DNA from: Firm-04 sp045591925
GTDB lineage: Bacteria; Bacillota; Clostridia; Oscillospirales; Ruminococcaceae
Length of the DNA: 64,000 nucleotides
Direction: 5' to 3'
NCBI GenBank assembly: GCA_045591925.1
Contig: JAZNTW010000079.1
Coordinates: 1-64,000 of the forward strand
The stretch's first letter is position 1. Every line of letters begins with the position of its first letter. A program made the position numbers and the translations under genes. The notes beneath the pieces were generated by a model. The model did no database searches, was not told the origin of the DNA, and was given only the letters and a program-made list of their open reading frames with translations. This document shows positions 1 to 8,222 of the stretch, piece by piece.

Positions 1-27
1 TATCTGGCGGTGATGTGGTGAGCCGCC

Positions 28-95
28 GAAATGAGCCAAATCCTCGTCGCTCCGCTCCTCACATTTGGCTCATTTCGTTTATTCTACTTTTACAT
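28..95 (+). terminator. Stem-loop, probable terminator of a gene to the left
   Basis: A 14-bp perfect inverted repeat (positions 28-41 and 63-76, core AATGAGCCAAAT / ATTTGGCTCATT) is followed by a T-rich stretch. No gene is seen in 1-231 other than this hairpin and the promoter at 170-198, so it probably ends a transcript that enters from outside the window. Confidence 0.55.
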
Positions 96-169
96 CTATT
101 TTTTTGAGGTTGAGTGTAACATATCATTGACAACTCTACAGCAGGATTCGCGATTTTCTTGCAAATTCC

Positions 170-198
170 TTGACATTCCTTGGAAAAAGGTGTATAAT
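170..198 (+). promoter_or_regulatory. Consensus sigma-A promoter for the first cyclophilin-like gene
   Basis: TTGACA at 170-175 and TATAAT at 193-198 are separated by exactly 17 nt, 34 nt upstream of the ATG at 232. Confidence 0.85.
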
Positions 199-231
199 AA
201 GAAGTAACTATTACGTAAAGGATAAAATGTT

Positions 232-1035
232 ATGCAATCATACCGTGCGCCGCAGCCGAAATCCAAGCTGACAAAAGGCTTGATGATCGTCTTTACCCTG
301 ACTCTGATCAGTTCGTTCGGTATGGCGCTGCTTTCTAACCTGACGGGCGGATTTTCTACCGTCATCAATCACGAGGATATTGAGCTGATGCAGCTGGAGT
401 CGCCGAAATCCGGCGATATGCTTGCTGTCGTACATACGACGGTAGGCGACATGACGTTCACGCTGTATCCGGAGCAATGTCCCGAAACGGTCAAGAATTT
501 CTGTGCGCTCGCGAATGAAGGCTACTATAATGATACTTATGTATTCCACGCCGAACCGCAAATATTCTTTTCTGCCGGCAGCAAAAATCCGGATGGCGTC
601 ATCCCAAGCGAGGATGCAGAGCTTCCGCAGGAGAATATTCCAAGAGAGCTTTCTCCAAAGCTCTGGCCGCTGCGCGGTTCACTCTGCGCACTCGAAACAA
701 AGGCAGAGGGCGGCTTCTGGAAAATCCTGACAAAAACCCGCGACCATATGACCGGCAGCCGGTTTCTGGTCGTTGATACGGTGGAAATGAACGAGGAGAT
801 GCAGGCAGGACTCCGTTCCGTGGATGATGAAGCCATGAAGAAAATCGGTGAGGCATTTATCGAACACGGCGGCATTCCGAATTACTCCCAGCAGCTCACC
901 ATCTTCGGTCAGCTTCAGGAGGGCTTTGAGATTCTGGACGCAATCACGGATTCCGAGGTCATTGTTGAGGGCACTGCCAAACGACCTGCCAAGGAGATCC
1001 GTATCACAAGCGTCGAAATTACGGAAGCTCCCTGA
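232..1035 (+). CDS. Membrane-anchored cyclophilin-type peptidyl-prolyl isomerase-like protein
   Basis: The 267-residue protein starts with a short basic N-terminus and one hydrophobic segment (about residues 16-36), so it should be anchored outside the cytoplasmic membrane. From about residue 65 it follows the cyclophilin fold (AVVHTTVGDMTFTLYPEQCPE, then an ENF-like KNFCALANEGYYND segment, and a late FGQLQEGFEILDAI segment), a family that catalyses proline isomerisation during folding. The usual active-site FHR reads VFHAEP here and the GGDP motif is replaced, so catalytic activity is doubtful. The next gene is an intact relative with a lipobox; the pair looks like a duplication in which this copy diverged. 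Family assignment is good, activity is uncertain. Confidence 0.75.
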   Translation: MQSYRAPQPKSKLTKGLMIVFTLTLISSFGMALLSNLTGGFSTVINHEDIELMQLESPKSGDMLAVVHTTVGDMTFTLYPEQCPETVKNFCALANEGYYNDTYVFHAEPQIFFSAGSKNPDGVIPSEDAELPQENIPRELSPKLWPLRGSLCALETKAEGGFWKILTKTRDHMTGSRFLVVDTVEMNEEMQAGLRSVDDEAMKKIGEAFIEHGGIPNYSQQLTIFGQLQEGFEILDAITDSEVIVEGTAKRPAKEIRITSVEITEAP

Positions 1036-1037
1036 TA

Positions 1038-1053
1038 GTTACAAATCTGTAAC
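1038..1053. promoter_or_regulatory. Palindrome TTAC-N6-GTAA (candidate response-regulator site)
   Basis: GTTACAAATCTGTAAC is a near-perfect dyad of the same form as three sites at 61.1, 62.9 and 63.6 kb beside the two-component system. Here it lies right after a stop codon and about 128 bp upstream of the next -35 box, so its role is less clear. Confidence 0.35.
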
Positions 1054-1180
1054 CATTGCTTTTGTGCATTCTTATAAAGATTTGCGCAATTTCGACCGTC
1101 TTTTTTCTTTATTATGCCGTAAAATCAGTTGGCATTTCCGGATTTTATTAGAAAAAGATAACAGAAACCTGAAATTCCAC

Positions 1181-1209
1181 TTTACAAAAGAAAAAAAACA
1201 TGATATAAT
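1181..1209 (+). promoter_or_regulatory. Sigma-A promoter for the lipoprotein cyclophilin
   Basis: TTTACA at 1181-1186 and TATAAT at 1204-1209 with a 17-nt spacer. It is followed by a leader of about 65 nt to the ATG at 1283. Confidence 0.75.
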
Positions 1210-1282
1210 ATAATTGTTATGTCCGATAGGATAATTGCGCGCTGTCGCGAATGTCGGAATCTCACAAGGAGAGAACAGCTAT

Positions 1283-2089
1283 ATGCGAACACATACGTTC
1301 AAACGTATTTCTGTAGTGCTGCTCTGCGGTGCCATGCTGCTCGGTACGGGCTGCAAGCAGAAAACCATTACGCTTGAAACAAATGATCATAACGCTGCGG
1401 TAAACGAGCAAATCTCGTCTACCGATATCGTGAATTTTACACTGCCTCAAAAGGGCGAGGAAATCGCTGTGTTCACCATCAAGGATTACGGCGATGTCAA
1501 AATCAAACTCTTTCCGGAGGAGACGCCAAAGGGCGTCGAAAACTTCAAAACGCTGGTTGAAAGCGGCTTTTATGATGAGCTGATCTTCCACCGTGTTGTG
1601 GATGGCTTCGTGATTCAGGGCGGCGACCCCAGAGGCGATGGCACCGGCGGTGTCGATGCTTGGGGCAGCAAAACCGGCTTTGAACAGACCATTTCCGGAC
1701 ATCTCTGCCATGTGACGGGCGCTGTCGCCTATGCGATCGGTCCGGATAAGATGAACAAAAGTCAGTTCTATATCGTCACCGGTCAGGAGATCACGCCCGA
1801 TTATCTCCAGCAGCTTCGTGATGCGACCGGCATTTCGCCCTCACCCGAATTAGCCCAGCTCTATCAGACCGCTGGCGGTCAGCCGGTTCTCGATGGCGGC
1901 TACGAGGTCTTTGGACAGGTTTTTGACGGTTTGGAGCATTGTCTTGCGATCCAGAAGGTCGCTGTCAACGGTGAGGATAAGCCCAAAACACCCGTTGTCA
2001 TTGAAAAAGCAGTCATCACGGAATACGATGGCGCAGTACCGCATTGGTATAATGCCGCCGGAGAGGAAATATCCGTTTCCTCCGATTAA
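1283..2089 (+). CDS. Lipoprotein cyclophilin-type peptidyl-prolyl cis-trans isomerase
   Basis: A 268-residue secreted lipoprotein. The start at 1283 is chosen because AAGGAG lies 10 nt upstream and it gives a proper lipoprotein signal peptide ending in LGTGC, with the lipidated Cys near residue 24. The mature part is a cyclophilin domain with the conserved FHRVVDGFVIQGGDP segment (about residues 110-124) and a late FGQVFDG motif, so the catalytic Arg and Gln are present. The expected role is to speed prolyl isomerisation of exported proteins at the outer face of the membrane. It has its own promoter and is followed closely by murA. Confidence 0.9.
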   Translation: MRTHTFKRISVVLLCGAMLLGTGCKQKTITLETNDHNAAVNEQISSTDIVNFTLPQKGEEIAVFTIKDYGDVKIKLFPEETPKGVENFKTLVESGFYDELIFHRVVDGFVIQGGDPRGDGTGGVDAWGSKTGFEQTISGHLCHVTGAVAYAIGPDKMNKSQFYIVTGQEITPDYLQQLRDATGISPSPELAQLYQTAGGQPVLDGGYEVFGQVFDGLEHCLAIQKVAVNGEDKPKTPVVIEKAVITEYDGAVPHWYNAAGEEISVSSD

Positions 2090-2210
2090 ATAACGTAAGG
2101 ATGATGGAGTCATTTTGGATACAATGATGGAATCGGCAGCGAATACAGAAACACACTCGCTGTCTCAAAATAATAAAAATAAAATGTGTTGTGAACAAGG
2201 AGAACAAACC

Positions 2211-3542
2211 GTGAAAACGCCTGAGCAGTTTATTATCAGCGGCGGCAGAGTTTTGCGGGGTGAGGTCGAAATCAGCGGCGCAAAAAATGCAGTCGTTGCG
2301 ATTCTGCCTGCAACCATCCTCGCCGATGAGCCGTGCATCATTGAGAATGTACCGGAAATCAGCGATGTCACGATCAGCATCCAGATTCTTCGCGAACTCG
2401 GTGCTACGGTCGATTACATCGCACCGCATACCTATCGCATTGATCCGCGCAGCATCCAGAACCACTGCGTTCCCTATGAGAGCGCAAGACGGATGCGTGC
2501 TTCCTACTATTTCATGGGCGCATTGCTCGGAAAATTCGGACACTGCCGCGTTTCCAGACCGGGCGGATGTCCGCTTGGAGATCGTCCGATCGATCAGCAT
2601 ATGAAAGCGTTCGCAAAGCTCGGCGCTGAATGCCGTCAGGATCGCGGAATGATCGACATTACAACGCCGAATGGTCTGAAGGGCAATCAGATTTTCTTTG
2701 ACTGCGTGACAGTCGGCGCAACCATGAACGCAATTCTCGCAGCCGTCAAGGGCGAGGGTCTTACCATCATCGAAAATGCTGCCAAAGAGCCGCATATTGT
2801 CGATCTGGCGAGCTTCCTCAACTCGATGGGTGCTGATATCATGGGTGCCGGTACGGATACCATCAAAATCCGCGGCGTAAAATACCTGCGCGGTACAAGC
2901 TACGGCGTCATTCCGGATCAGATCGAAGCCGGAACCTATATCGTCGCGGCTGCCGCAACGGGCGGCAATGTCCTGATCAAAAATGTCATCCCGAAGCATC
3001 TGGAATCCATTATTTCCGTGATGGAAAAAATCGGTGTGAAGATTGAGCAGTTTGATGACGCAGTTCGTGTTTCTGTAGACGGTCCGCTGGTCAAAACCAG
3101 TATCAAAACGCGTCCGCACCCCGGTTTCCCGACCGATATGCAGCCGCAGATTTCTGCTCTGCTCTGTCTTGCTGAGGGAACCAGTATGATCAAAGAGGGC
3201 GTCTCTGAGCAGCGCTTCCAGTATGTGGATGAGCTGCGCAGAATGGGTGCCGATATTCAGGTGGACGGCAAGGTTGCTGTCATCGAGGGAACCGGCAAGC
3301 TCACCGGTGCGCCTGTTAAGGCTTGCGATCTCCGTGCAGGTGCTGCGCTGATGATTGCGGGTCTGGCTGCAAGCGGCGTCACAACCATCGAAGATATTTT
3401 CCATATTGAGCGTGGCTACGCCGATATGGAGGGTAAGCTGCGTGCGCTCGGTGCCTGCATCACAAAAAAGCCCATCACACCGGCACCAAAACAAAATGAG
3501 CCAATTATTCAAGAGGTTCAGCCGCATCAGGACGCAGTATAA
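2211..3542 (+). CDS. murA: UDP-N-acetylglucosamine 1-carboxyvinyltransferase (MurA)
   Basis: MurA transfers enolpyruvate from PEP to UDP-GlcNAc, the first committed step of peptidoglycan synthesis, in the cytoplasm. The 443-residue product carries the N-terminal GEVEISGAKNA block (K and N contact UDP-GlcNAc), RRMRAS, and the catalytic loop PGGCPLGDRPIDQH with Cys120, the residue targeted by fosfomycin in this family. A longer reading from TTG 2115 is possible, but GTG 2211 has an AAGGAG Shine-Dalgarno 8 nt away and matches the usual family N-terminus. The reading frame is intact and of normal length. The neighbours are the cell-wall-linked walJ-like gene and rlmH. Confidence 0.95.
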   Translation: MKTPEQFIISGGRVLRGEVEISGAKNAVVAILPATILADEPCIIENVPEISDVTISIQILRELGATVDYIAPHTYRIDPRSIQNHCVPYESARRMRASYYFMGALLGKFGHCRVSRPGGCPLGDRPIDQHMKAFAKLGAECRQDRGMIDITTPNGLKGNQIFFDCVTVGATMNAILAAVKGEGLTIIENAAKEPHIVDLASFLNSMGADIMGAGTDTIKIRGVKYLRGTSYGVIPDQIEAGTYIVAAAATGGNVLIKNVIPKHLESIISVMEKIGVKIEQFDDAVRVSVDGPLVKTSIKTRPHPGFPTDMQPQISALLCLAEGTSMIKEGVSEQRFQYVDELRRMGADIQVDGKVAVIEGTGKLTGAPVKACDLRAGAALMIAGLAASGVTTIEDIFHIERGYADMEGKLRALGACITKKPITPAPKQNEPIIQEVQPHQDAV

Positions 3543-3553
3543 TTTTGAAAAGC

Positions 3554-3590
3554 ACAGGGCGGACGGGTTGTTTCGCCCTGTTTGTATTTG
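3554..3590 (+). terminator. Terminator after murA
   Basis: ACAGGGCG (3554-3561) pairs with CGCCCTGT (3574-3581), followed by TTGTATTTG. Read-through into walJ, 37 nt further on, is possible. Confidence 0.55.
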
Positions 3591-3626
3591 TTATGGGATT
3601 CGGAACGCGCAAAGGATGTGAATGAG

Positions 3627-4409
3627 ATGGCACGCATATATCCGCTTTTCAGCGGCAGCAAGGGCAATGCGGAATTTATCGGCTCCCCTGCCGGCGGCAT
3701 TCTCATTGACTGCGGCGTTTCCGCAAAACGGCTCACGCTGGCTTTGGAGCGCTGCAATATCCCGATCGCAGCCGTTCAGGGTATTTTTATTACGCATGAC
3801 CACAGCGACCATGTTGCCGGATTGCGCGTATTTACGAAAAAATATCAGATTCCCGTTTACGCGCAGCCTAAGACGCGCCAAAGTCTCTACGATCATCTTT
3901 TTCTCGAACCGGAACAGCCCTGCCATGCGCTGAATGGCACCATCGAATGCGCCGGCATTCGGGTTACGCCCTTTGCGACCTCGCATGATACGGTGCAAAG
4001 CTGCGGTTACCGGATGGAGCTGCCGGATGGTCGAAGCTGCGCGGTCTGTACGGACCTCGGCTATCTGTCCGAGGATGCTGCCTTGGGAATTCGGGGCTGT
4101 GATCTGGTTTTGCTGGAAGCCAATTACGACCAGATGATGCTCCGTAGAGGACCATATCCGGCGTCACTCAAACAGCGCATCGCCTCAAAGGTCGGGCATC
4201 TCTCCAATGACGACTGCGGCGACGCTGCGGATATGCTGCTGCAAAGCGGTACAACCAGACTGATTCTCGGCCATCTCAGTCAGCACAACAATCTGCCGGA
4301 GCTTGCAGAACGCACCGTTGAACAGCGGCTCAGCAAATTCCGGCGCGGCAGCGACTACCTCATGCAGACTGCACTGCCGGAAACAGATGGAAGGATGATC
4401 GGATTTTGA
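3627..4409 (+). CDS. walJ: Metallo-beta-lactamase-fold hydrolase, WalJ/YycJ type
   Basis: The 260-residue protein has the metal-binding signature THDHSDHVAG (about residues 55-64) and the N-terminal LFSGSKGNAEFIG block typical of the YycJ/WalJ group, single-domain MBL hydrolases of Firmicutes linked to cell-wall and DNA maintenance; the substrate is not settled. A later FATSHDTVQSCGY segment supplies the next His. The start at ATG 3627 follows AAAGGATGTGA and begins at the conserved MARIYPL. Its stop codon overlaps the rlmH start (TGATG), so the two are translationally coupled, an arrangement common in Firmicutes. Confidence 0.9.
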   Translation: MARIYPLFSGSKGNAEFIGSPAGGILIDCGVSAKRLTLALERCNIPIAAVQGIFITHDHSDHVAGLRVFTKKYQIPVYAQPKTRQSLYDHLFLEPEQPCHALNGTIECAGIRVTPFATSHDTVQSCGYRMELPDGRSCAVCTDLGYLSEDAALGIRGCDLVLLEANYDQMMLRRGPYPASLKQRIASKVGHLSNDDCGDAADMLLQSGTTRLILGHLSQHNNLPELAERTVEQRLSKFRRGSDYLMQTALPETDGRMIGF

Positions 4410-4882
4410 TGCAGATACATCTCATTACAGTCGGGAAGCTCAAGGAGAAATGGCTCCGCGAGGCTTACGACGAATACGACAAGCGATTACAGCGTTACTG
4501 CCGCCTGACACTGACGGAGCTGCCAGAATCGCGGCTGCCGGATTCGCCCTCGGATTCGGAAATCGCATCGGCGCTTCAACAGGAAGGCAAGGCGATTCTT
4601 TCCGCCTACAAGGGCAGGCTCATTGCACTTTGTATCGAGGGAAAACTCCGCAGCAGCGAACAATTTGCGGAACTGCTATCGGATGCGGCAGTTTCTGGCA
4701 GCAGTACGGTCAGCTTTGTGATCGGCTCCAGCTTCGGGCTTTCCGATGAAGTCAAACAGAAAGCGGATATCCGTTTTTCCATGTCGCCAATGACTTTCAC
4801 ACATCAAATCGCCCGTGTTTTGCTCATGGAACAGCTCTACCGCGCGTTCCAGATCAACACCGGCGGAAAATATCACAAATAA
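4409..4882 (+). CDS. rlmH: 23S rRNA (pseudouridine1915-N3)-methyltransferase RlmH
   Basis: RlmH is the SPOUT-fold enzyme that methylates pseudouridine 1915 in helix 69 of 23S rRNA using SAM. The 157-residue product has the usual length. It starts MQIHLITVGKLKEKW and contains the trefoil-knot SAM site FVIGSSFGLSDEV (about residues 102-114) and the C-terminal MTFTHQIARVLLMEQLYRA block with NTGGKYHK at the end, all hallmarks of the family. Here the usual IGG is IGS. It is coupled to the upstream hydrolase by a one-base overlap. Confidence 0.95.
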   Translation: MQIHLITVGKLKEKWLREAYDEYDKRLQRYCRLTLTELPESRLPDSPSDSEIASALQQEGKAILSAYKGRLIALCIEGKLRSSEQFAELLSDAAVSGSSTVSFVIGSSFGLSDEVKQKADIRFSMSPMTFTHQIARVLLMEQLYRAFQINTGGKYHK

Positions 4883-4902
4883 TCAAAAAGGGGTGTTTTT
4901 TC

Positions 4903-5223
4903 ATGCTTTATCCAGAAATTCAGGCAACGGCAGAGGCGATCGCCAGTCTCGGCAAACCGCTGATGGTGTATCTTATCAGCCATAAATCCAACCACGCAAC
5001 CGGTGAACTGATCAGCTTCAAGCTCGCTGTCATTGTTTCGGATGAAACGCCGAATATCTCGGAGCTGGAATGCTTCCTCTATACCGCAGTGGACTGTGAT
5101 TATCCCTATGACCTCGTGCTCTATAAAAAAAGCGAGTGGGATACGCTCTCTGCCGACCCGCGTACCTTTGCATGGTCGATTCGTCAAACGGGAGGTGTGC
5201 TGTATGAGCAGGGGCTTTCGTGA
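4903..5223 (+). CDS. Degenerate MNT-type nucleotidyltransferase-like partner of a HEPN protein
   Basis: A 106-residue protein with a good Shine-Dalgarno (AAAAGGGG). Its second half, PYDLVLYKKSEWDTLSADP followed by GGVLYE, matches the closing part of minimal nucleotidyltransferases paired with HEPN proteins. The first half should contain a GS helix and a DxD metal site. At those places it reads SHKSNHA and ELISFKLAVIV, so the catalytic residues are missing. It overlaps the next gene by 20 bp, the standard MNT-HEPN order. In active pairs MNT adenylylates and silences the HEPN RNase toxin. If this protein still acts as antitoxin it would have to do so by binding alone. Assignment rests on context and the C-terminal half. 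Confidence 0.6.
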   Translation: MLYPEIQATAEAIASLGKPLMVYLISHKSNHATGELISFKLAVIVSDETPNISELECFLYTAVDCDYPYDLVLYKKSEWDTLSADPRTFAWSIRQTGGVLYEQGLS

Positions 5224-5641
5224 CGGAGACAGTAAGCGTTATTACGATTGGCTCTATTATGCCGCGCTGGATTTGCGTGCGGCAAAATTGCTGCTCGATG
5301 ACGCTTATTGCTACAATATTGTTTCATTTCATTGCCAGCAATGCGTAGAAAAGGCACTCAAGGGCTATCTGCTCTGGCGGCGGCATCGCCTCTATGACGG
5401 CCACAACCTGCCGTTCCTCTGCAAGCAGGCAATGCAGGAGGACTCCAATTTCAAAGCACGCATCGCAGTATGCAGCCAGATCAACCACTACTACATTGAA
5501 TCTCGCTACCCTGCCGACTTCCTGCTTTCCCTTGACGAGGAAACCGTGCAGACGCTGATTGTCAACACAAACGATATGCTGACCTTTATCAACAGTCTCG
5601 TGAAGTTTGATTTCGCAAGCTATCGCCCCAAAAAGCGGTAA
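5204..5641 (+). CDS. HEPN-domain protein
   Basis: A 145-residue all-helical protein with the HEPN signature. It has YYDWLYYAALDLRAAKLLL near the start, then FHCQQCVEKALKGYLLW, then an R-x4-H motif (RLYDGH) in the position of the metal-independent RNase site. HEPN proteins of this size are often toxins or tRNA/mRNA-binding partners of MNT nucleotidyltransferases. The start at ATG 5204 follows GGAGGTG inside the end of the preceding MNT-like gene, so the two form one transcript. Toxicity has to be inferred; the neighbouring MNT has lost its catalytic residues. Confidence 0.8.
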   Translation: MSRGFRDGDSKRYYDWLYYAALDLRAAKLLLDDAYCYNIVSFHCQQCVEKALKGYLLWRRHRLYDGHNLPFLCKQAMQEDSNFKARIAVCSQINHYYIESRYPADFLLSLDEETVQTLIVNTNDMLTFINSLVKFDFASYRPKKR

Positions 5642-5656
5642 CCCGACGGAGGCTTT

Positions 5657-6274
5657 ATGGAACGCGAATTCAAATGGTTTATCCCACAGGAAACACTTGC
5701 CGCACTTGCAGAATTTCTGCATCATGCGGAAACGCGTATCGCTCATGATACGTTGAAAATGTCTGCAATTTACTATGAGACTGCGGACCAGCTCATTTAC
5801 CGGAACGGCGCAGCGCTCCGTCTTCGCACAGAAAACGAACGCTCTGTCTGCTGCATGAAGCGTACTGTCATGAAGCAGGGCGCACAGGCACTCCGCGAGG
5901 AATATGAGGTGGAAGCCGATACGATTGCAGAGGGACTCAGAAAGCTGCCCGATGCCGGCGCGCCGCGTGAGCTTTGTGAAATGCTCTTGCAGCAGGCGCT
6001 TCACGAGCTTGGCAGAACAGAATTTGTCCGCAGCTGCTATCACCTTGAAATCTGCGAAGATACTGTGTTTTCGGCAGAATTTGCGATTGATGTCGGCGCA
6101 CTCGGCAGCGCGTCCAATATGCAGCCCTTTGAGGAACTGGAGCTGGAGCTGAAATCCGGCGATCCGGACGCATTCATTGCCTATGCCGAAAATCTGGAAC
6201 ATCGTTTTTCCCTGATTCCGCAAAAAAAATCCAAGCTCGCACGCGCGATTGAAGCAGCCGCCGTGCTGCCATAA
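5657..6274 (+). CDS. CYTH-domain protein (triphosphate tunnel metalloenzyme family)
   Basis: A 205-residue protein opening with EREFKWFIP, a variant of the ExExK signature of CYTH proteins, and later showing alternating charged strands (YYETADQLIYRNGAALRLRTE, CCMKRTVM, EYEVEAD, ELELELKS) that line the tunnel of this fold. Members hydrolyse triphosphates such as tripolyphosphate or thiamine triphosphate, or make cAMP; which substrate applies here cannot be told. Shine-Dalgarno ACGGAGG precedes the ATG. It overlaps or closely abuts the CPBP gene, suggesting one operon. Confidence 0.8.
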   Translation: MEREFKWFIPQETLAALAEFLHHAETRIAHDTLKMSAIYYETADQLIYRNGAALRLRTENERSVCCMKRTVMKQGAQALREEYEVEADTIAEGLRKLPDAGAPRELCEMLLQQALHELGRTEFVRSCYHLEICEDTVFSAEFAIDVGALGSASNMQPFEELELELKSGDPDAFIAYAENLEHRFSLIPQKKSKLARAIEAAAVLP

Positions 6275-6335
6275 TTTCTACCATTCCCATAGAGGGGGCG
6301 ATTTTATCAAAGAATCAAAAGTATTCCAAGACATC

Positions 6336-7298
6336 ATGAAAGCAGTCATTCTCCTGCTCACCGGCTTTATCCCGCTGGCGCTTGCGGTTTTCATGATCCA
6401 CATTGGTCGGGACGATACCTATGCGACCCTCGCCTACAGCATCAGTCTGCTGCTCGGCGGCGTTCTGAGCGCATGGATTGCAGATAAATTTTTCCATATT
6501 CCATTCAAGGATCATTGCGTCAAGCTGACATTCCCGATCATGCTGGCTGTGGTTCTGACTGCAATTTTCTGGAGTCTTTCCACCTGTTTTCTGTTTACAT
6601 CCGATATGGGCAGATTTCCACGCTATTACGGGAAAATGTATACGCTTTCCACCTTACAGCTCATCGGCATTTCATGGCTGACTCCAATCGCTGAGGAATT
6701 GATTTTCCGTTTTTCGATTCTGAATCTGCTGCGCGGAAAAAGCCGTGAACCGCTGCGAAATGCGTGCGCCGTACTGGTCACCGCGATCGCGTTCACCGTT
6801 CCGCACCTGATTGCCGGAACATCTGCGATGCTTGACCTGTTTCTCTTTGGCTGTATCGCAGGCTTTATCCTGGTTCGAACCAATAATATTGTCTATCCGA
6901 TTTGTTTTCATATTGTCGCCAATCTGACGGCAATGGTCGCGTATAACAAGCTCTCGCAGGTCACGGTCAAGGATTGGCTCTGGATCACGCTGCCGCTTGC
7001 AGTCTGCTTCCTCGGCGGCATGATGATTGCAACTGCAAAACAGGAAGCCAATCAGGCAAAATCCGATGAGGATGACGACGAGGACGATGAGGATGACGAG
7101 GAACCGGATACGCGCAGGGACATCAGAAATGTACATCGCACCGCTGCCATCCCATCCGAAAAGAAAAAATCCACCGAATCCATCACTGCCTATACGAAAT
7201 CCACTGATGACGATGATGATTTCGATGATTTTGAAGAATTTGAAGAAGAATGCTGCCCCGTTTGCGAGGATACATTCGATGAAACGCCCAACAGTTGA
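6336..7298 (+). CDS. CPBP-family intramembrane metalloprotease with a long acidic tail
   Basis: A multi-pass membrane protein (about 320 residues from ATG 6336). It carries the CPBP/Abi motifs: EELIFRFSILN (Glu-Glu and Arg), FTVPHL (His) and FHIVAN (His, Asn), expected to form a zinc site within the membrane. The last 90 or so residues are cytoplasmic-looking, extremely acidic (DEDDDEDDEDDEE, later DDDDDFDDFEEFEEE) and end with a CPVC pair, which is not typical of the family. The start is uncertain. The best Shine-Dalgarno (GAGGGGG, 6293-6299) is spaced for an ATC codon at 6306, a TTG at 6249 is also in frame, and ATG 6336 has a weak ribosome site. Confidence 0.8.
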   Translation: MKAVILLLTGFIPLALAVFMIHIGRDDTYATLAYSISLLLGGVLSAWIADKFFHIPFKDHCVKLTFPIMLAVVLTAIFWSLSTCFLFTSDMGRFPRYYGKMYTLSTLQLIGISWLTPIAEELIFRFSILNLLRGKSREPLRNACAVLVTAIAFTVPHLIAGTSAMLDLFLFGCIAGFILVRTNNIVYPICFHIVANLTAMVAYNKLSQVTVKDWLWITLPLAVCFLGGMMIATAKQEANQAKSDEDDDEDDEDDEEPDTRRDIRNVHRTAAIPSEKKKSTESITAYTKSTDDDDDFDDFEEFEEECCPVCEDTFDETPNS

Positions 7299-7337
7299 GC
7301 TTATGCGCTGATTGAAACCCGAAAAAAGGAGCAGAAA

Positions 7338-8210
7338 ATGTCCGATACACTTGTGATTCGCACACCGGCGAAAATCAATCTCTCGCTCGACATCACGGGG
7401 AAGCTGCCGAATGGCTATCATACCATGCGCAGCGTCTTTCAGACCGTCGGCATTTACGATACGCTGACGCTGCGGAAAAACGCGCCGGAGCTTCCCTTGA
7501 CGCTGACCTGTAATGCGTCGGATGTTCCCTGCGATGAACACAATCTCATCTGGAAAGCGGCAATGAAGCTGCTCGGAGCGCAACCGCAAGGTCTTGCGAT
7601 TCATCTTGAAAAGAATATCCCAGCCCAAGCAGGCATGGGCGGTGGCAGCTCGGATTGCGCCGCAGCACTCGTAGGCATTCGCAAGCTGTTTGCGCTTCCG
7701 GTTTCCGATTCGGAGCTGCATACGATCGCGGCGTCGCTTGGCGCTGACTGTGCATTTTTCCTGTTCGGCGGCACCTGCTATGCAGGCGGCATCGGGGATC
7801 AGATCACGCCGCTGCCGGATATGCCGCGCAAGCCGCTTGTCATTGCAAAGGGGACAGAGGGTATCTCCACACCGGAAGCATACCGCAGACTGGACGCCTA
7901 TCAAGCCTCGCTGCCCCACCACACCGACAATGTACTGAACGCACTCGAAAAAGATGTCGATACGCTGTTTTCGGTTTGCGGAAATCATTTTGACGCGATC
8001 ACAGACCTTGCAGAGGTCGAAGCAATCCGTACCATCATGCGTACACATGGGCTGAATCCCGTGCTTTCGGGCAGCGGTTCGGCGGTATTTGCAGGCTGCA
8101 GTGATTTTGAATGTGCAGAGCGTTGTGCGCAGCAGCTCCGTGCCGCAGGACTGCCCTTTGTCGCCGTCACGGAAACCGTACCGGCTGCATCCGAATTCGG
8201 CAATACATAA
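7338..8210 (+). CDS. ispE: 4-diphosphocytidyl-2-C-methyl-D-erythritol kinase (IspE)
   Basis: IspE phosphorylates CDP-methylerythritol with ATP in the non-mevalonate (MEP) route to isoprenoids. The 290-residue product shows the GHMP-kinase motifs in order: PAKINLSLDITGKLPNGYH (residues 9-27), the ATP loop PAQAGMGGGSSDCAAAL (about 95-111) and the C-terminal SGSGSAVFAG. Length is normal. AAAAAGGAG lies just upstream of the ATG. It is followed 12 nt later by bioY, probably co-transcribed. Confidence 0.95.
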   Translation: MSDTLVIRTPAKINLSLDITGKLPNGYHTMRSVFQTVGIYDTLTLRKNAPELPLTLTCNASDVPCDEHNLIWKAAMKLLGAQPQGLAIHLEKNIPAQAGMGGGSSDCAAALVGIRKLFALPVSDSELHTIAASLGADCAFFLFGGTCYAGGIGDQITPLPDMPRKPLVIAKGTEGISTPEAYRRLDAYQASLPHHTDNVLNALEKDVDTLFSVCGNHFDAITDLAEVEAIRTIMRTHGLNPVLSGSGSAVFAGCSDFECAERCAQQLRAAGLPFVAVTETVPAASEFGNT

Positions 8211-8222
8211 AGGCAGGTTCCG

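Noticed and set aside
2016..3527. 503-codon open frame opposite murA
   Set aside because: It is a shadow of the murA codons on the other strand; no ribosome site, promoter or domain, and rich in His/Arg/Cys as expected from antisense of GC-rich codons.
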